Made by a program: the position numbers and the translations under genes | Shown here: positions 1 through 8,213 of the stretch, piece by piece | Layout: every line of letters begins with the position of its first letter | Numbering within the stretch: position 1 is the stretch's first letter | Notes under the pieces: model-generated | The model's database searches: none | What the model was told of the DNA's origin: nothing | The model's input: the letters and a program-made list of their open reading frames with translations, nothing else | From: Gynuella sunshinyii YC6258 | GTDB taxonomy: Bacteria; Pseudomonadota; Gammaproteobacteria; Pseudomonadales; Natronospirillaceae | Reading direction: 5' to 3' | Assembly: GCF_000940805.1 (NCBI RefSeq) | Contig: NZ_CP007142.1 | Coordinates: 2,332,593-2,396,592 of the forward strand | Length of the DNA stretch: 64,000 nucleotides

Positions 1-370
1 ATGGCCCCGGATGGCCCAGAGCTGTCTGCAGGCTGTGAGCTACAGTATCGGCGGTCAAAGGCGCACCATTGTGAAAGGTGACCTGTGGACGCAGATGCAG
101 AGTCCAACGGCGGTTTTGATCACCAATCTCCCAGCTTTGAGCCAGTCCGGGTAGTAATTCTCCGGCATCATTGGTGTTGATCAGGGTTTCCAGTATCTGC
201 ATCCGGGTATAGACGTAGCCGGACTTGGAGGGTGCCAGGCTGACTGCTTCAAACGGACCGCTGATGGTCAACAGGTCATCGGGCTGGCGGGGTTGGCAGG
301 CCGATAACAATAGTGATATCAACAGAGCGGACACAAGCGTACTGAATGACTTGCATAGTGTTGGGTACAT
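1..370 (-). CDS. Family-5 extracellular substrate-binding lipoprotein, 5' part only
   Basis: The first 123 codons are present; the gene runs off the left edge. Reading leftwards from the ATG at 370, the protein starts with a basic n-region, a hydrophobic stretch and the lipobox LLSAC (Cys at about residue 25), so it should be a lipoprotein anchored after Sec export. The following segment (ETLINTNDAGELLPGLAQSW, then VTFHNGAPLTADTV) is the classic N-terminal lobe of the SBP_bac_5 family that binds oligopeptides, nickel, haem or metal-opine chelates for ABC importers. An AAGGA element lies about 10 bases upstream of the ATG. A Zur-like palindrome sits 49 bases upstream (419-431), which favours a metal or metallophore ligand over peptides, but that is inference. 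The partner permease and ATPase genes would lie outside the window. Confidence 0.8.
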   Translation of the reverse strand, partial: MYPTLCKSFSTLVSALLISLLLSACQPRQPDDLLTISGPFEAVSLAPSKSGYVYTRMQILETLINTNDAGELLPGLAQSWEIGDQNRRWTLHLRPQVTFHNGAPLTADTVAHSLQTALGHPGP

Positions 371-417
371 GGGTATCTGATCCTTCGGTTCTCAAAATCG
401 GAGTAAACTAAAAATTA

Positions 418-432
418 TGTTATAACATAACA
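418..432 (-). promoter_or_regulatory. Zur-like operator palindrome upstream of the substrate-binding lipoprotein gene
   Basis: TGTTAT-AAC-ATAACA is a perfect 6-bp-arm inverted repeat. Its core GTTATAACATAAC (419-431) differs at one position from the gammaproteobacterial Zur core GTTATAATATAAC. It lies 49 bases upstream of the ATG at 370, where a repressor could block a promoter. Assignment to Zur is by resemblance only; other Fur-family sites or an unrelated AT-rich palindrome remain possible. Confidence 0.5.
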
Positions 433-683
433 AAACTGAAAAGAGTCAATTTGTACGATGGTAATTTTATGAGCGATGGTGTTTCGCAATTTCAGATGGT
501 CAGGGTGACAATGTGCAGTGTAGAGAGCTGTATGCACGACTGGATTGGTTGGTATCGATAACGACGGAGATGACGATAAGAACGACCGTCGGGCCTATGC
601 CTGCCAATGAATAATCATCAGAGCCCGTGACGGTCGTCGTGACATGATTGAGGCTTTTGCTCAGAAAGCCTGCGCTGGATTTA
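433..683. other. Intergenic region with a large interrupted inverted repeat
   Basis: No gene is visible between the Zur-like site and the end of the LNS2 gene. The notable element is an inverted repeat: ACGACCGTC at 582-590 pairs with GACGGTCGT at 629-637, and GGGC (591-594) pairs with GCCC (623-626). It lies just beyond the stop of the minus-strand gene ending at 684, so it could be its transcription terminator, but there is no T-tract on either side. Confidence 0.35.
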
Positions 684-1667
684 TCAGGGTTGGCAGTTTG
701 CCATCGGCGTATCTGCTACCACGGTCGCGAAATGATAGCTGTAGTCTCCATCGATTGCCTGAGTGTCTTCAGTGCCGGCAAATTGACCAATAATGTAGGT
801 TTCCTCTTTCGGGATACCTGCCGCAGCATAGGCACCGATATCTGTCTGGGCATTTCCGTAAGCACGGATAATATTCACTCCGTTATCGATGAGTTTTTGG
901 ATATAAGCGGTTTTATAGTCCTGGGTGTCAGGAGGAATCGGGCCATCGCCATAAGGGTTGGTATGCAGGTGCCAGGATGGAATCTGCTGGATATCGAACC
1001 ATTCACGAGTGTCTTTGGCCAGCCAGTAGGGCCGTCCGGTGAGATAAATCAGACGATACTTCTTATCCTTGTAAGCATTGACGGTTTCGATGGCATAAGA
1101 GTGCGTCAATGCTGTGCGTATTCCGAGATAGTCTCCCACGGCTTCAAAATCCGTCAGCGTCAATGTGCCATCGATATCAAACAGAATGGCTTCGGTACCG
1201 GGTTCCACCACGCTTAAGTATCCTGTCGCACTGGTCAGGTCGCCGGCGACGACCATGCGTACCAGATATTCACCGGCATCGCGGTCGCCTGCTGGCACAT
1301 AGACTTTGCCGTCACTGTCAGTCCGATAACTGCCGAGATATTCCCAGTCACTCATGCCGGTACCGTAGATGTAGGCATAAATCTGTTCGTCTTCCAGATC
1401 CTTGTGCAGAAAAATATCGTAATCGAATTTGCCGACCATCGTTCCGGTGTCGCCGGCAGCCACCACTTCATCGTGAACCATGTGATAGGGCTGATAAAAA
1501 GAGGAGAGAATTTTGCTGCCCAGATGTTTGAAGCTGATTTTTTCAGGCTGTGGTGGCTCGGGACTGTTGTAAACGCTGTCCAGATCAGGGCAGCTGAACG
1601 CTTGGGAAAGAGTACTGAGTCCTGTCATGGTGAGAGTAATTATTGTCCGGATAAAGAATTGTCGCAT
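684..1667 (-). CDS. Secreted LNS2-type HAD phosphatase-like protein
   Basis: The 327-residue protein starts with a Sec signal peptide (hydrophobic to about residue 23, cleavage near SQAFS). Residues 45-155 form a beta-rich N-terminal part. Residues 158-300 match the LNS2 domain (lipin/Ned1/Smp2, also at the C-terminus of eukaryotic phosphatidylinositol transfer proteins): motif I is FDIDGTLT with Asp164 and Asp166, followed by YLTGRPYW and WHLHTNPYGDGP. In lipins this fold is a Mg-dependent phosphatidate phosphatase; in PITP-type proteins it binds phosphatidate. Here the DxD pair is intact, so catalysis is possible but not proven. GAGGA sits 6 bases before the ATG. It is divergent from the ceramidase gene, and a secreted lipid-acting role would fit that neighbour. 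Confidence 0.8.
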   Translation of the reverse strand: MRQFFIRTIITLTMTGLSTLSQAFSCPDLDSVYNSPEPPQPEKISFKHLGSKILSSFYQPYHMVHDEVVAAGDTGTMVGKFDYDIFLHKDLEDEQIYAYIYGTGMSDWEYLGSYRTDSDGKVYVPAGDRDAGEYLVRMVVAGDLTSATGYLSVVEPGTEAILFDIDGTLTLTDFEAVGDYLGIRTALTHSYAIETVNAYKDKKYRLIYLTGRPYWLAKDTREWFDIQQIPSWHLHTNPYGDGPIPPDTQDYKTAYIQKLIDNGVNIIRAYGNAQTDIGAYAAAGIPKEETYIIGQFAGTEDTQAIDGDYSYHFATVVADTPMANCQP

Positions 1668-2120
1668 TTTGATTCCTCAGATTGTTGTTGTCATCTTTTT
1701 TTCACGGCTCCTGCATACATGCTATGTATCAGTGATGACGGTTTTATGGCTGACACTGCATAGCTTTATCGCAAATAAACTATCAAACCCTCATATATTT
1801 GTAGGAACGTCCTGGTCGTTTTGCTCCGTAGTTTGCATCTGTCACGGTACCTGGTCAGCAAACTTCACTATTGGTAAAAATCATTATGAAATGAAAAGCA
1901 CGATGTGAATCAAAATCACTCGATAACGTTGAATGTTTGTCATAAGTACGGCAAAACGGTTGTCTGTCATTCATCTGCATGTGAGCGTGGCGTCGTCGGA
2001 TCAGCAAAACGGTTTTTGGTTTATGGCCTAACCAATAATGTATGAATGGAATCAACTTTAAGCCGATTGACACAGATGATTTTTGGGTGCTAACAAATAA
2101 GAAAAAAGCGGGAAAACACC
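1668..2120. other. Divergent promoter region between LNS2 and ceramidase genes
   Basis: About 450 bases with no convincing gene; short open frames here lack ribosome sites and recognisable sequence. The stretch must hold the promoters of the leftward LNS2 gene and the rightward ceramidase gene. It is AT-rich around 1770-1930 and 2080-2120. I see no clear operator palindrome or terminator. Confidence 0.4.
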
Positions 2121-4346
2121 ATGAAAACTTCTCTTTCAGTATTCAGAATATTTGCGTCCGTCACGTTGGCGGCGATGACCGTGATCGTCTCCGGCTACGG
2201 CTGGAGTGTTCAGGTTTATCAGGTCGGTGCCGGTAAAGCGGATATTACCGGTCCCTTTGTAGCTTCCAGTACCGGTTACAATAGTCCAGGTGACGAGATG
2301 TCAGGACTGACCATGCGACTCTATAGCCGGGCATTCGTGATCGAACAACCTGACGCCAGGATGGTTGCGATTGTGACCGCCGACCAACTGCATATGTATC
2401 AGAGCGTCAAACTGGGGGTTATCAGTCGTTTGCAGGCGCTTGGTTATGGTGATCGCTTCGATGACAGCAATGTGCTGTTATCTGCCACGCACACCCATTC
2501 GGCCACATCCAATACTTCGTGGTACACCCTGTTCAATTTGTTTAACGGAGTTATCGGTTTTGACCGTCTGCATTATCAGGTCGTGGTGGAGGGCATTACC
2601 CGTTCCATTATTGATGCTTATGATGCCCGTCGACCGGCGACTATTCGATACGCCGAAGGGGAGGTTATCAACGGCGTGTACAATCGTTCCAGTCTGGCTT
2701 ATGGCGAGAATCATGATGCGGATCAATTCGCTTCCAATGTCGACAATCATATGCGGTTGTTGCGTTTCGATGGTTTGGATGGTTCTGAAATCGGTCTGTT
2801 GAACTGGTTTGCGGTTCATGGCACGTCTTTGGGAATCGACAATCACCGTATTCATGGCGATAACAAAGGTTGGGCGGCTTATCGTTTCGAACAGCTGAAA
2901 GGTAACGGTTTTGTCGCGGCATTTGCCCAGGGAGCAGTGGGGGATTCCAGTCCCAATATCCCGGATCCCGACAACATCACACACCCGTTTTTACGTCCTG
3001 CTGATCTCGACCCCACTTTGGATGCGATGGAAAACCCCATCGTGGCCGGGAATCATCAATATGAAGCTGCGCTGTCTCTGTATCAGAGTGCTGGTACAGC
3101 AAAGCCGGTCACTGTGGATTATCGTCATACCTATGTGAACTTTAATCAGGTTGCCGTACAGCAGGACTACATTCAGGAACAGATGATGCCATGGGATACC
3201 GACGTTGCGGACAATAATGCCTCCACCTGTGTGGCAGTCATCGGTGCCGGTTTTCTGGCTGGAGATGAAGAAGGTGCACCGGTGGACCTCGCTGCCGAAG
3301 GAGAAATCAAAAACCGTTATCTGTTTGATGATGGAACCTGGGTGCAGCAAAAATATGATTTGGACACTTTGCCGGAAAGTGATCTTGGCAATGCCCTCGG
3401 CGCACTTTGGCCGATTGCCAGGGCTGCTTTAAAAACCGATCAGTATGATGCCTGCCAGAAGGAGAAATTTGCCTTATTGCCCGTTGGCAACGTTGACGAT
3501 TACTGGTTTCCAAACCCCAATGTCCCGTTTGTGCCGGTGGATATTCCATTGCAGGTCATTCGTATTGGCGATCTGGCTGTACTGGCCACACCATTTGAAA
3601 TGACCACCATGACCGGTCGACGCTTGCGTCAGCAACTGGCTGATACGCTGGCTGGCGGTGGAGTGAATACCGTGGTGTTGGCCGGAATGGCCAATTCCTA
3701 CGGTCAGTATCTGACGACTCGCGAGGAGTATGCTGCCCAGCATTTTGAAGGTGCCTTTACCCTTTATGGTCCCTGGGAGATGGCTGCGGTGGCGCAGGAA
3801 CTCGACAGAATCAGCGCCGATATGGTCGCTGGCCGGGTTTCCCAGGCCGGGCCGACGCCGCCGGATCTGTCCGATCAACAGTTGATACAGACCTGGATTT
3901 CCAGCAATGGGGTGGTCACCGATGGGGGGGATTTCGGTGCGGTGCAGGAAGATGCTCACGACACATACTCCGCTCAGCGCGATATCGTCACCGTATCGTT
4001 TCGGGCAGCCCATCCGCGCACGATTCTGGAGAAAAAAATGGATGGCAGTCTGACTGAATTCTATGACCCCGAGCAATACAGCTTTCTGGAGATCCAGCGC
4101 CAGGAAGGGCAGCAATGGATCACGGTAGCCAGAGATACTGATCCTTACACCAGCTTCGACTGGACTCGCGACGGTGGCCCGAACAGTTTGTCCGACCGCT
4201 CCACGGCCACGGTGACCTGGCTGGTCCGTGGGCAAACACCTGGGCTCTATCGCATTAAATACAATGGCCTGGCCAAACGCTGGATGGTGGTGACGACGGT
4301 GTATGAAGCATTTTCGGGTTATTCATCAGCGTTCGAACTGTATTGA
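2121..4346 (+). CDS. Secreted neutral/alkaline ceramidase
   Basis: The 741-residue protein hydrolyses the N-acyl bond of ceramide to sphingosine and fatty acid, as known for the neutral ceramidase family. A signal peptide covers about residues 1-30. Family landmarks occur in order: VGAGKADITGP near residue 38, the metal-site histidines 124 and 126 in the ATHTHS segment, LLNWFAVHGTS followed by DNKGWA near 235-255, and GDSSPN with Ser277, the position of the catalytic serine (Ser274 in the Pseudomonas enzyme). The last 140 residues form the immunoglobulin-like C-terminal domain typical of the family. Length is slightly above the usual 650-700. It begins a same-strand run with a GH1 glycosidase, an MFS transporter and a propeller protein, suggesting sphingolipid use. 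The Pseudomonas homologue acts outside the cell, so this one is probably exported. Confidence 0.93.
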   Translation: MKTSLSVFRIFASVTLAAMTVIVSGYGWSVQVYQVGAGKADITGPFVASSTGYNSPGDEMSGLTMRLYSRAFVIEQPDARMVAIVTADQLHMYQSVKLGVISRLQALGYGDRFDDSNVLLSATHTHSATSNTSWYTLFNLFNGVIGFDRLHYQVVVEGITRSIIDAYDARRPATIRYAEGEVINGVYNRSSLAYGENHDADQFASNVDNHMRLLRFDGLDGSEIGLLNWFAVHGTSLGIDNHRIHGDNKGWAAYRFEQLKGNGFVAAFAQGAVGDSSPNIPDPDNITHPFLRPADLDPTLDAMENPIVAGNHQYEAALSLYQSAGTAKPVTVDYRHTYVNFNQVAVQQDYIQEQMMPWDTDVADNNASTCVAVIGAGFLAGDEEGAPVDLAAEGEIKNRYLFDDGTWVQQKYDLDTLPESDLGNALGALWPIARAALKTDQYDACQKEKFALLPVGNVDDYWFPNPNVPFVPVDIPLQVIRIGDLAVLATPFEMTTMTGRRLRQQLADTLAGGGVNTVVLAGMANSYGQYLTTREEYAAQHFEGAFTLYGPWEMAAVAQELDRISADMVAGRVSQAGPTPPDLSDQQLIQTWISSNGVVTDGGDFGAVQEDAHDTYSAQRDIVTVSFRAAHPRTILEKKMDGSLTEFYDPEQYSFLEIQRQEGQQWITVARDTDPYTSFDWTRDGGPNSLSDRSTATVTWLVRGQTPGLYRIKYNGLAKRWMVVTTVYEAFSGYSSAFELY

Positions 4347-4487
4347 GCGGCCCTGAATGATCGCCGGGTCGGCATGGTTGCGACGTTTCCGATAGCGGCC
4401 CTACGTTATCGGATGTGGATGACCGCATCCTTGAACGGCTTTCATGAATTGGAAACAGGGTGTTGCTGTCAGGGTTGATCAGTTTAG

Positions 4488-4504
4488 TATGAGCGTCGCT
4501 CATA
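4488..4504 (+). promoter_or_regulatory. Perfect 17-bp palindrome, candidate operator upstream of the GH1 gene
   Basis: TATGAGCGTCGCTCATA is a perfect odd-centred palindrome (8-bp arms around one T), ending 21 bases before the GH1 start codon and followed by ATTTTTAACTG. Size and position fit a dimeric repressor operator, for example of the TetR or LacI type. As a hairpin followed by five T it could alternatively be a weak terminator of the ceramidase transcript. No regulator gene is visible nearby. Confidence 0.45.
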
Positions 4505-4525
4505 TTTTTAACTGTAAAGGCAACA

Positions 4526-5926
4526 ATGACACCGACAGCGTTTTCCATCACGGCAGGGTTTCCTGACTTGGATGCCTTGCCGAAAGATTTTATCTGGGGG
4601 GCTGCCACCTCTGCTCTGCAAATCGAAGGCGCGACCGGCCTGGACGGTCGTGGCCGGTCCATCTGGGATACTTTCAGTGACCGCCGCAGTAACATCCGAG
4701 CCGGCGACCGTCCGGAGCCGGCCTGTGAACACTATCATCGTTATCCCCAGGACATTCGGTTAATGCAGCAACTGAACCTGCAGGCGTACCGGTTGTCGAT
4801 CGCCTGGCCGCGCATCTTTCCGAAAGGCCGCGGGCGTATCAATCAGGCCGGGCTTGACTATTACAAACGCCTGACCGATAGACTTTTAAATGCCGGGATC
4901 CGGCCATTTGTGACACTGTTTCACTGGGACCTGCCGCAGTCACTCTATGACTCGCACCGGGGATTTCTGCATCGGGACATGGCCGCCATTTTTGCCGATT
5001 ATGCCGAAACGGTGGTGCGGGCTCTTGGAGACCGGGTCACAGACTGGATCACGATGAATGAGCCGTTCGAGCATGCCGCCCTCGGACATCTGACCGGTCA
5101 TCATGCTCCGGGACATCACAGCCTGTCAGGATATTTCAAAGTCATGCACCATCAGTTGCTGGGTCACGGTCTGGCCTTACAGCGTATTCGCGCATTGCAG
5201 CCCGATGCCCGGGTCGGTATCACTCTCAGTCAGACTCCGATACAGCCGGCGAGTGACCGTCAGCGGGATCAGTGGGCGGCCGGTTTTGCCAATCAGCTGA
5301 TTAACCGTATTACTCTGCATCCCTTGCTCAAAGGGGAATACCCCGAAGAGCTGCAACGACGTATGCGCTGGTTTTGGCCTGAAGTCACCGCAGCTGATCT
5401 TGACTGCATTCACCAGCCTTTGGATTTTCTGGGTATTAATCATTACAGTTGCGAATTTGCCAGTTATCGATGGTACATTCCGTTTCTGCGTTGCTGGATC
5501 AGTGGTGCCGCTGTGGCAGAACAGGAGGCGGAGATCGATGGCCGGCGCTATACCGCCATGGGTTGGGAAGTCAGACCGGAAGGAATGGCTGAGGTGTTGC
5601 GAATGTTGCGACAGGAATATGGCAACCCGGAAGTCATCATTACCGAAAATGGTGCGGCGTTTGAGGATCATGTGATCAATGGCCGGGTGTCCGATCCGAA
5701 ACGGATCGATTATCTGCGGGATTATATTACCGAAGTGAACAGGGCCCGGGCAGAGGGCTCGCATGTGACCGGTTATTTCGTCTGGTCACTGATGGATAAT
5801 TTTGAATGGGCAGCGGGCTATCAGAAACGCTTTGGGTTGATTCATGTGGATTATGCTTCCCAGCGTCGCACCATCAAGGACAGTGGTTATTGGTATGCGC
5901 GATTGATTGCCGAACATAAGCGATAA
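4526..5926 (+). CDS. GH1 beta-glucosidase/6-phospho-beta-glucosidase family glycosidase
   Basis: The 466-residue protein is a full-length family 1 glycoside hydrolase, a retaining (beta/alpha)8 barrel. The N-terminal signature FIWGAATSALQIEGA is at about residue 22. The acid/base residue is Glu179 in ITMNEP and the nucleophile is Glu374 in ITENG; YRLSIAWPRI and the late SLMDNFEW segment are also present. There is no signal peptide, so the enzyme should be cytoplasmic and act on an imported beta-glycoside. Phospho-versus non-phospho-substrate preference cannot be read reliably, but no PTS genes are nearby, which favours a non-phosphorylated substrate. AAAGG lies 5 bases before the ATG. It follows the ceramidase gene after a 179-base gap and is 26 bases before the transporter, so glycosidase and transporter are probably co-transcribed. 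Confidence 0.93.
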   Translation: MTPTAFSITAGFPDLDALPKDFIWGAATSALQIEGATGLDGRGRSIWDTFSDRRSNIRAGDRPEPACEHYHRYPQDIRLMQQLNLQAYRLSIAWPRIFPKGRGRINQAGLDYYKRLTDRLLNAGIRPFVTLFHWDLPQSLYDSHRGFLHRDMAAIFADYAETVVRALGDRVTDWITMNEPFEHAALGHLTGHHAPGHHSLSGYFKVMHHQLLGHGLALQRIRALQPDARVGITLSQTPIQPASDRQRDQWAAGFANQLINRITLHPLLKGEYPEELQRRMRWFWPEVTAADLDCIHQPLDFLGINHYSCEFASYRWYIPFLRCWISGAAVAEQEAEIDGRRYTAMGWEVRPEGMAEVLRMLRQEYGNPEVIITENGAAFEDHVINGRVSDPKRIDYLRDYITEVNRARAEGSHVTGYFVWSLMDNFEWAAGYQKRFGLIHVDYASQRRTIKDSGYWYARLIAEHKR

Positions 5927-5952
5927 CAAATAGTCAATTGTGGGGCTGCAGT

Positions 5953-7260
5953 ATGACGGTACGAGATAAGTTGACGCTCGCCATTCTGGTGCTGATGACG
6001 TTTTTTCTGATGTGCGACCTGTATATCACGCCGGCTATTATTGATGATCTTGCCATCGAGTATCAGGTCAGTCATGCCTCGTTGAGCTGGGTGGGTTCGG
6101 CGTTTGCTCTGGTTGGTGCGCTGATCAGTCTGGTGATTGGTTACAAGGCTGACAGAACCTCGCGAAAAAAGCTGTTGATATGGACGGTTTTGATTGGTGA
6201 GTTGCCTTGTTTTTTAACCGGATTGCAGTTTTTTACCGAAACGTACAGTGGTTTTTTCCTGTTAAGAGTGTTGACCGGTATCGGCGTAGGTGGTGTTTAT
6301 CCCATCACTTTTTCCCTGATTGGTGATTACTTTCAAGAGCGTCACCGGGCAACGGCCAGTGCCTGTGTTGATCTGGCCTGGGGGTTGGGCATGATGGTTG
6401 GTCCGGTACTGGGAACGTTGGCACTGACAACGGATTACGGCTGGCGGAGTGCATTTATCTGGGCGTCGGTGCCAAATTATCCCCTGGTCATATTGTTTGC
6501 CCTGATGGCCCGTGACCCGAAGCGTGGCCAGACCGAGACCGTCCTGGCTCATGCCATTTCCGACGGCGCGGATTATCAGTACCGCATTCAATGGCACGAC
6601 CTTAAAACGATTTTTACCAACCGCACCAATCTGTTCTGTTTTCTGCAGGGGATTCCAGGCTCCATTCCCTGGGGGTTGTTTCCCTTCTGGCTGATCGTCA
6701 TGCTCGGTCAGATCAAAGGACTGTCACGCGAGGACGCGACCTGGGCCTGGGAACTGTTTGCTATCTCAGCTGGAATCTCCGGTGTGATCTGGGCGGTTAT
6801 CGGCGACCGGTTGTTCGTGCGCAAGGCCGCCTATTTGCCGGCCATCTGCAGTGCCGGGGTTTTTATCGGCATGGTGCCGATGCTGTTGTTATTCAATCTT
6901 GAAACCCTGTCTCTGCATGGGCAGTTCACCTTGATGGTCATCGCCGGCATATTGATATCGGTGCCGGCCTCGAACATGAAAGCCATCATCATGAATGTCA
7001 ATCGTCCGGAACACCGCGCCACTGTGTTCTCATTGTTTAACCTGGCTGACAACATCGGCAAAGGAACCGGTCCGGCGATTGGCGGGCTGTTGCTCTCGGT
7101 CAGTGGCAGTTATGTGGCCATGGCGAACTATGCCATTGGCTTCTGGCTGTTATGCGGTTCCTTGTTGTTGGTGGTGACTCTGAAGATTGGCAGAGATCGC
7201 CGGACATTAACGACTCTGCTTGAGCAAAGGGCAGAACAACTGGAAACTCATACTCGATGA
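5953..7260 (+). CDS. Major facilitator superfamily transporter
   Basis: The 435-residue protein shows about twelve hydrophobic segments and the MFS motif between helices 2 and 3 (GYKADRTSRKKLLI), which places it in the inner membrane as a secondary transporter. A TTG at 5938 in the same frame is possible, but the ATG at 5953 preceded by GGGG at 7 bases is more likely. Substrate cannot be deduced. Its position between a beta-glycosidase and a secreted propeller protein suggests uptake of a sugar, glycoside or lipid breakdown product, or export. The stop overlaps the start of the next gene (ATGA), indicating translational coupling. Confidence 0.88.
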   Translation: MTVRDKLTLAILVLMTFFLMCDLYITPAIIDDLAIEYQVSHASLSWVGSAFALVGALISLVIGYKADRTSRKKLLIWTVLIGELPCFLTGLQFFTETYSGFFLLRVLTGIGVGGVYPITFSLIGDYFQERHRATASACVDLAWGLGMMVGPVLGTLALTTDYGWRSAFIWASVPNYPLVILFALMARDPKRGQTETVLAHAISDGADYQYRIQWHDLKTIFTNRTNLFCFLQGIPGSIPWGLFPFWLIVMLGQIKGLSREDATWAWELFAISAGISGVIWAVIGDRLFVRKAAYLPAICSAGVFIGMVPMLLLFNLETLSLHGQFTLMVIAGILISVPASNMKAIIMNVNRPEHRATVFSLFNLADNIGKGTGPAIGGLLLSVSGSYVAMANYAIGFWLLCGSLLLVVTLKIGRDRRTLTTLLEQRAEQLETHTR

Positions 7261-8213
7261 CACTGACTGCTATCCTGAAATCTGCCGTATTGTCTGGCAT
7301 GGCCACCATGCTGTCGCTGGCCGCCCCGGTTTGGGCGGACACTCCACCGGCATTACAGCTGCTCCAGGCTTATGTGCTCGACTGGCCGCAACGGCTGGAT
7401 GCGTCCGGACTCAGTGATTGCGGGGGCGATTTACTGGCGGTGGCGGATAATATCGATGGTGATATTTTTAAGATCGATCTGTCTGCCAATGCTGCGACGA
7501 TCAAGCCTTATTTGTCACTCACCGTGACTGATCGGCCGGCAGTGGATTTTTCCATCAAACATCGTCTGCAGCATTTTGCCGATGGCCTGCTTAATCATCA
7601 TCGTTTCGACTGGGAAGGCATCGACTGTACCGATCAGGGCTATGTGCTGGCCAGTGAAAGTGATGCCCGGTTGTATTATTTTTCGACTGACGGAACCCAG
7701 ACCGGTTTTACGGACGTTTATCCTCAGGCAGTTAATGCCGGATGGTTCCAGGTGTACAACGCATTCATAGAAGGCATTGCTTATTGGCAAGGGACATTTT
7801 ATGGCGCTGCCGAGCGGAATCCCCGGGGGATGTTCACCGTTAACGGCGATTCCGACACCGTAGTGTTTACCGATCTGCCCAACGATGACGGCCTCACGTT
7901 TGTTCGAAATTCCCTGGATATTGCTGATCTGGCTATCTTTGACGGCTACCTGTATACCCTGGAGCGCAATGCTTCCGCTATATGCAAACGCACATTGCAG
8001 GGTTTTACATCGTTGTCCTGTTACAGTTATGCGGCACATGAGTGGAGCGACCGCTATGGTTATCGCGACACCGAATATGGCATTGGTGAGGGGCTGGCGG
8101 TTACGGCCAACCGGATCTATGTGTTATTGGATAATAACGGCAAAGGCCGGATTGCCGATCCGGATGACACACGGACCATGTTGTTGGAATTCAACAAGCC
8201 GGAAAACTTCTGA
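7257..8213 (+). CDS. Secreted phytase-like/esterase-like beta-propeller protein
   Basis: The 318-residue protein has a signal peptide (cleavage near VWADT, about residue 28) and repeated beta-propeller-like stretches, for example LDASGLSDCGGDLLAVADN, FDWEGIDCTDQGYVLASESD and GIGEGLAVTANRIYVLLDNN. The EG(I/L) anchors and closing MLLEF motif resemble the PF13449 phytase-like family, whose members are often uncharacterised; phosphatase activity should not be assumed. It overlaps the MFS gene by 4 bases and closes the ceramidase-GH1-MFS run. Its last 149 bases occur again at 18172-18320, on the far side of the Rhs island, so this 3' end may have been supplied by or duplicated with the inserted DNA. 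Confidence 0.7.
   Translation: MTLTAILKSAVLSGMATMLSLAAPVWADTPPALQLLQAYVLDWPQRLDASGLSDCGGDLLAVADNIDGDIFKIDLSANAATIKPYLSLTVTDRPAVDFSIKHRLQHFADGLLNHHRFDWEGIDCTDQGYVLASESDARLYYFSTDGTQTGFTDVYPQAVNAGWFQVYNAFIEGIAYWQGTFYGAAERNPRGMFTVNGDSDTVVFTDLPNDDGLTFVRNSLDIADLAIFDGYLYTLERNASAICKRTLQGFTSLSCYSYAAHEWSDRYGYRDTEYGIGEGLAVTANRIYVLLDNNGKGRIADPDDTRTMLLEFNKPENF
8065..8213 (+). repeat. Left copy of the 149-bp direct repeat bounding the Rhs island
   Basis: This 3' end of the propeller gene aligns without gaps with 18172-18320 (constant offset 10107), in the same orientation. By eye there are roughly ten differences, most at the left end. The repeat includes the shared stop codon and the similarity fades within about a dozen bases beyond it. 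Two direct copies 10 kb apart are what an insertion using a gene 3' end, or a duplication plus rearrangement, would leave. Confidence 0.9.

Noticed and set aside
3474-4235. A 253-codon leftward open frame inside the ceramidase gene
   Set aside because: Antisense to a well supported gene; translation is basic and low-complexity with no recognisable domain.
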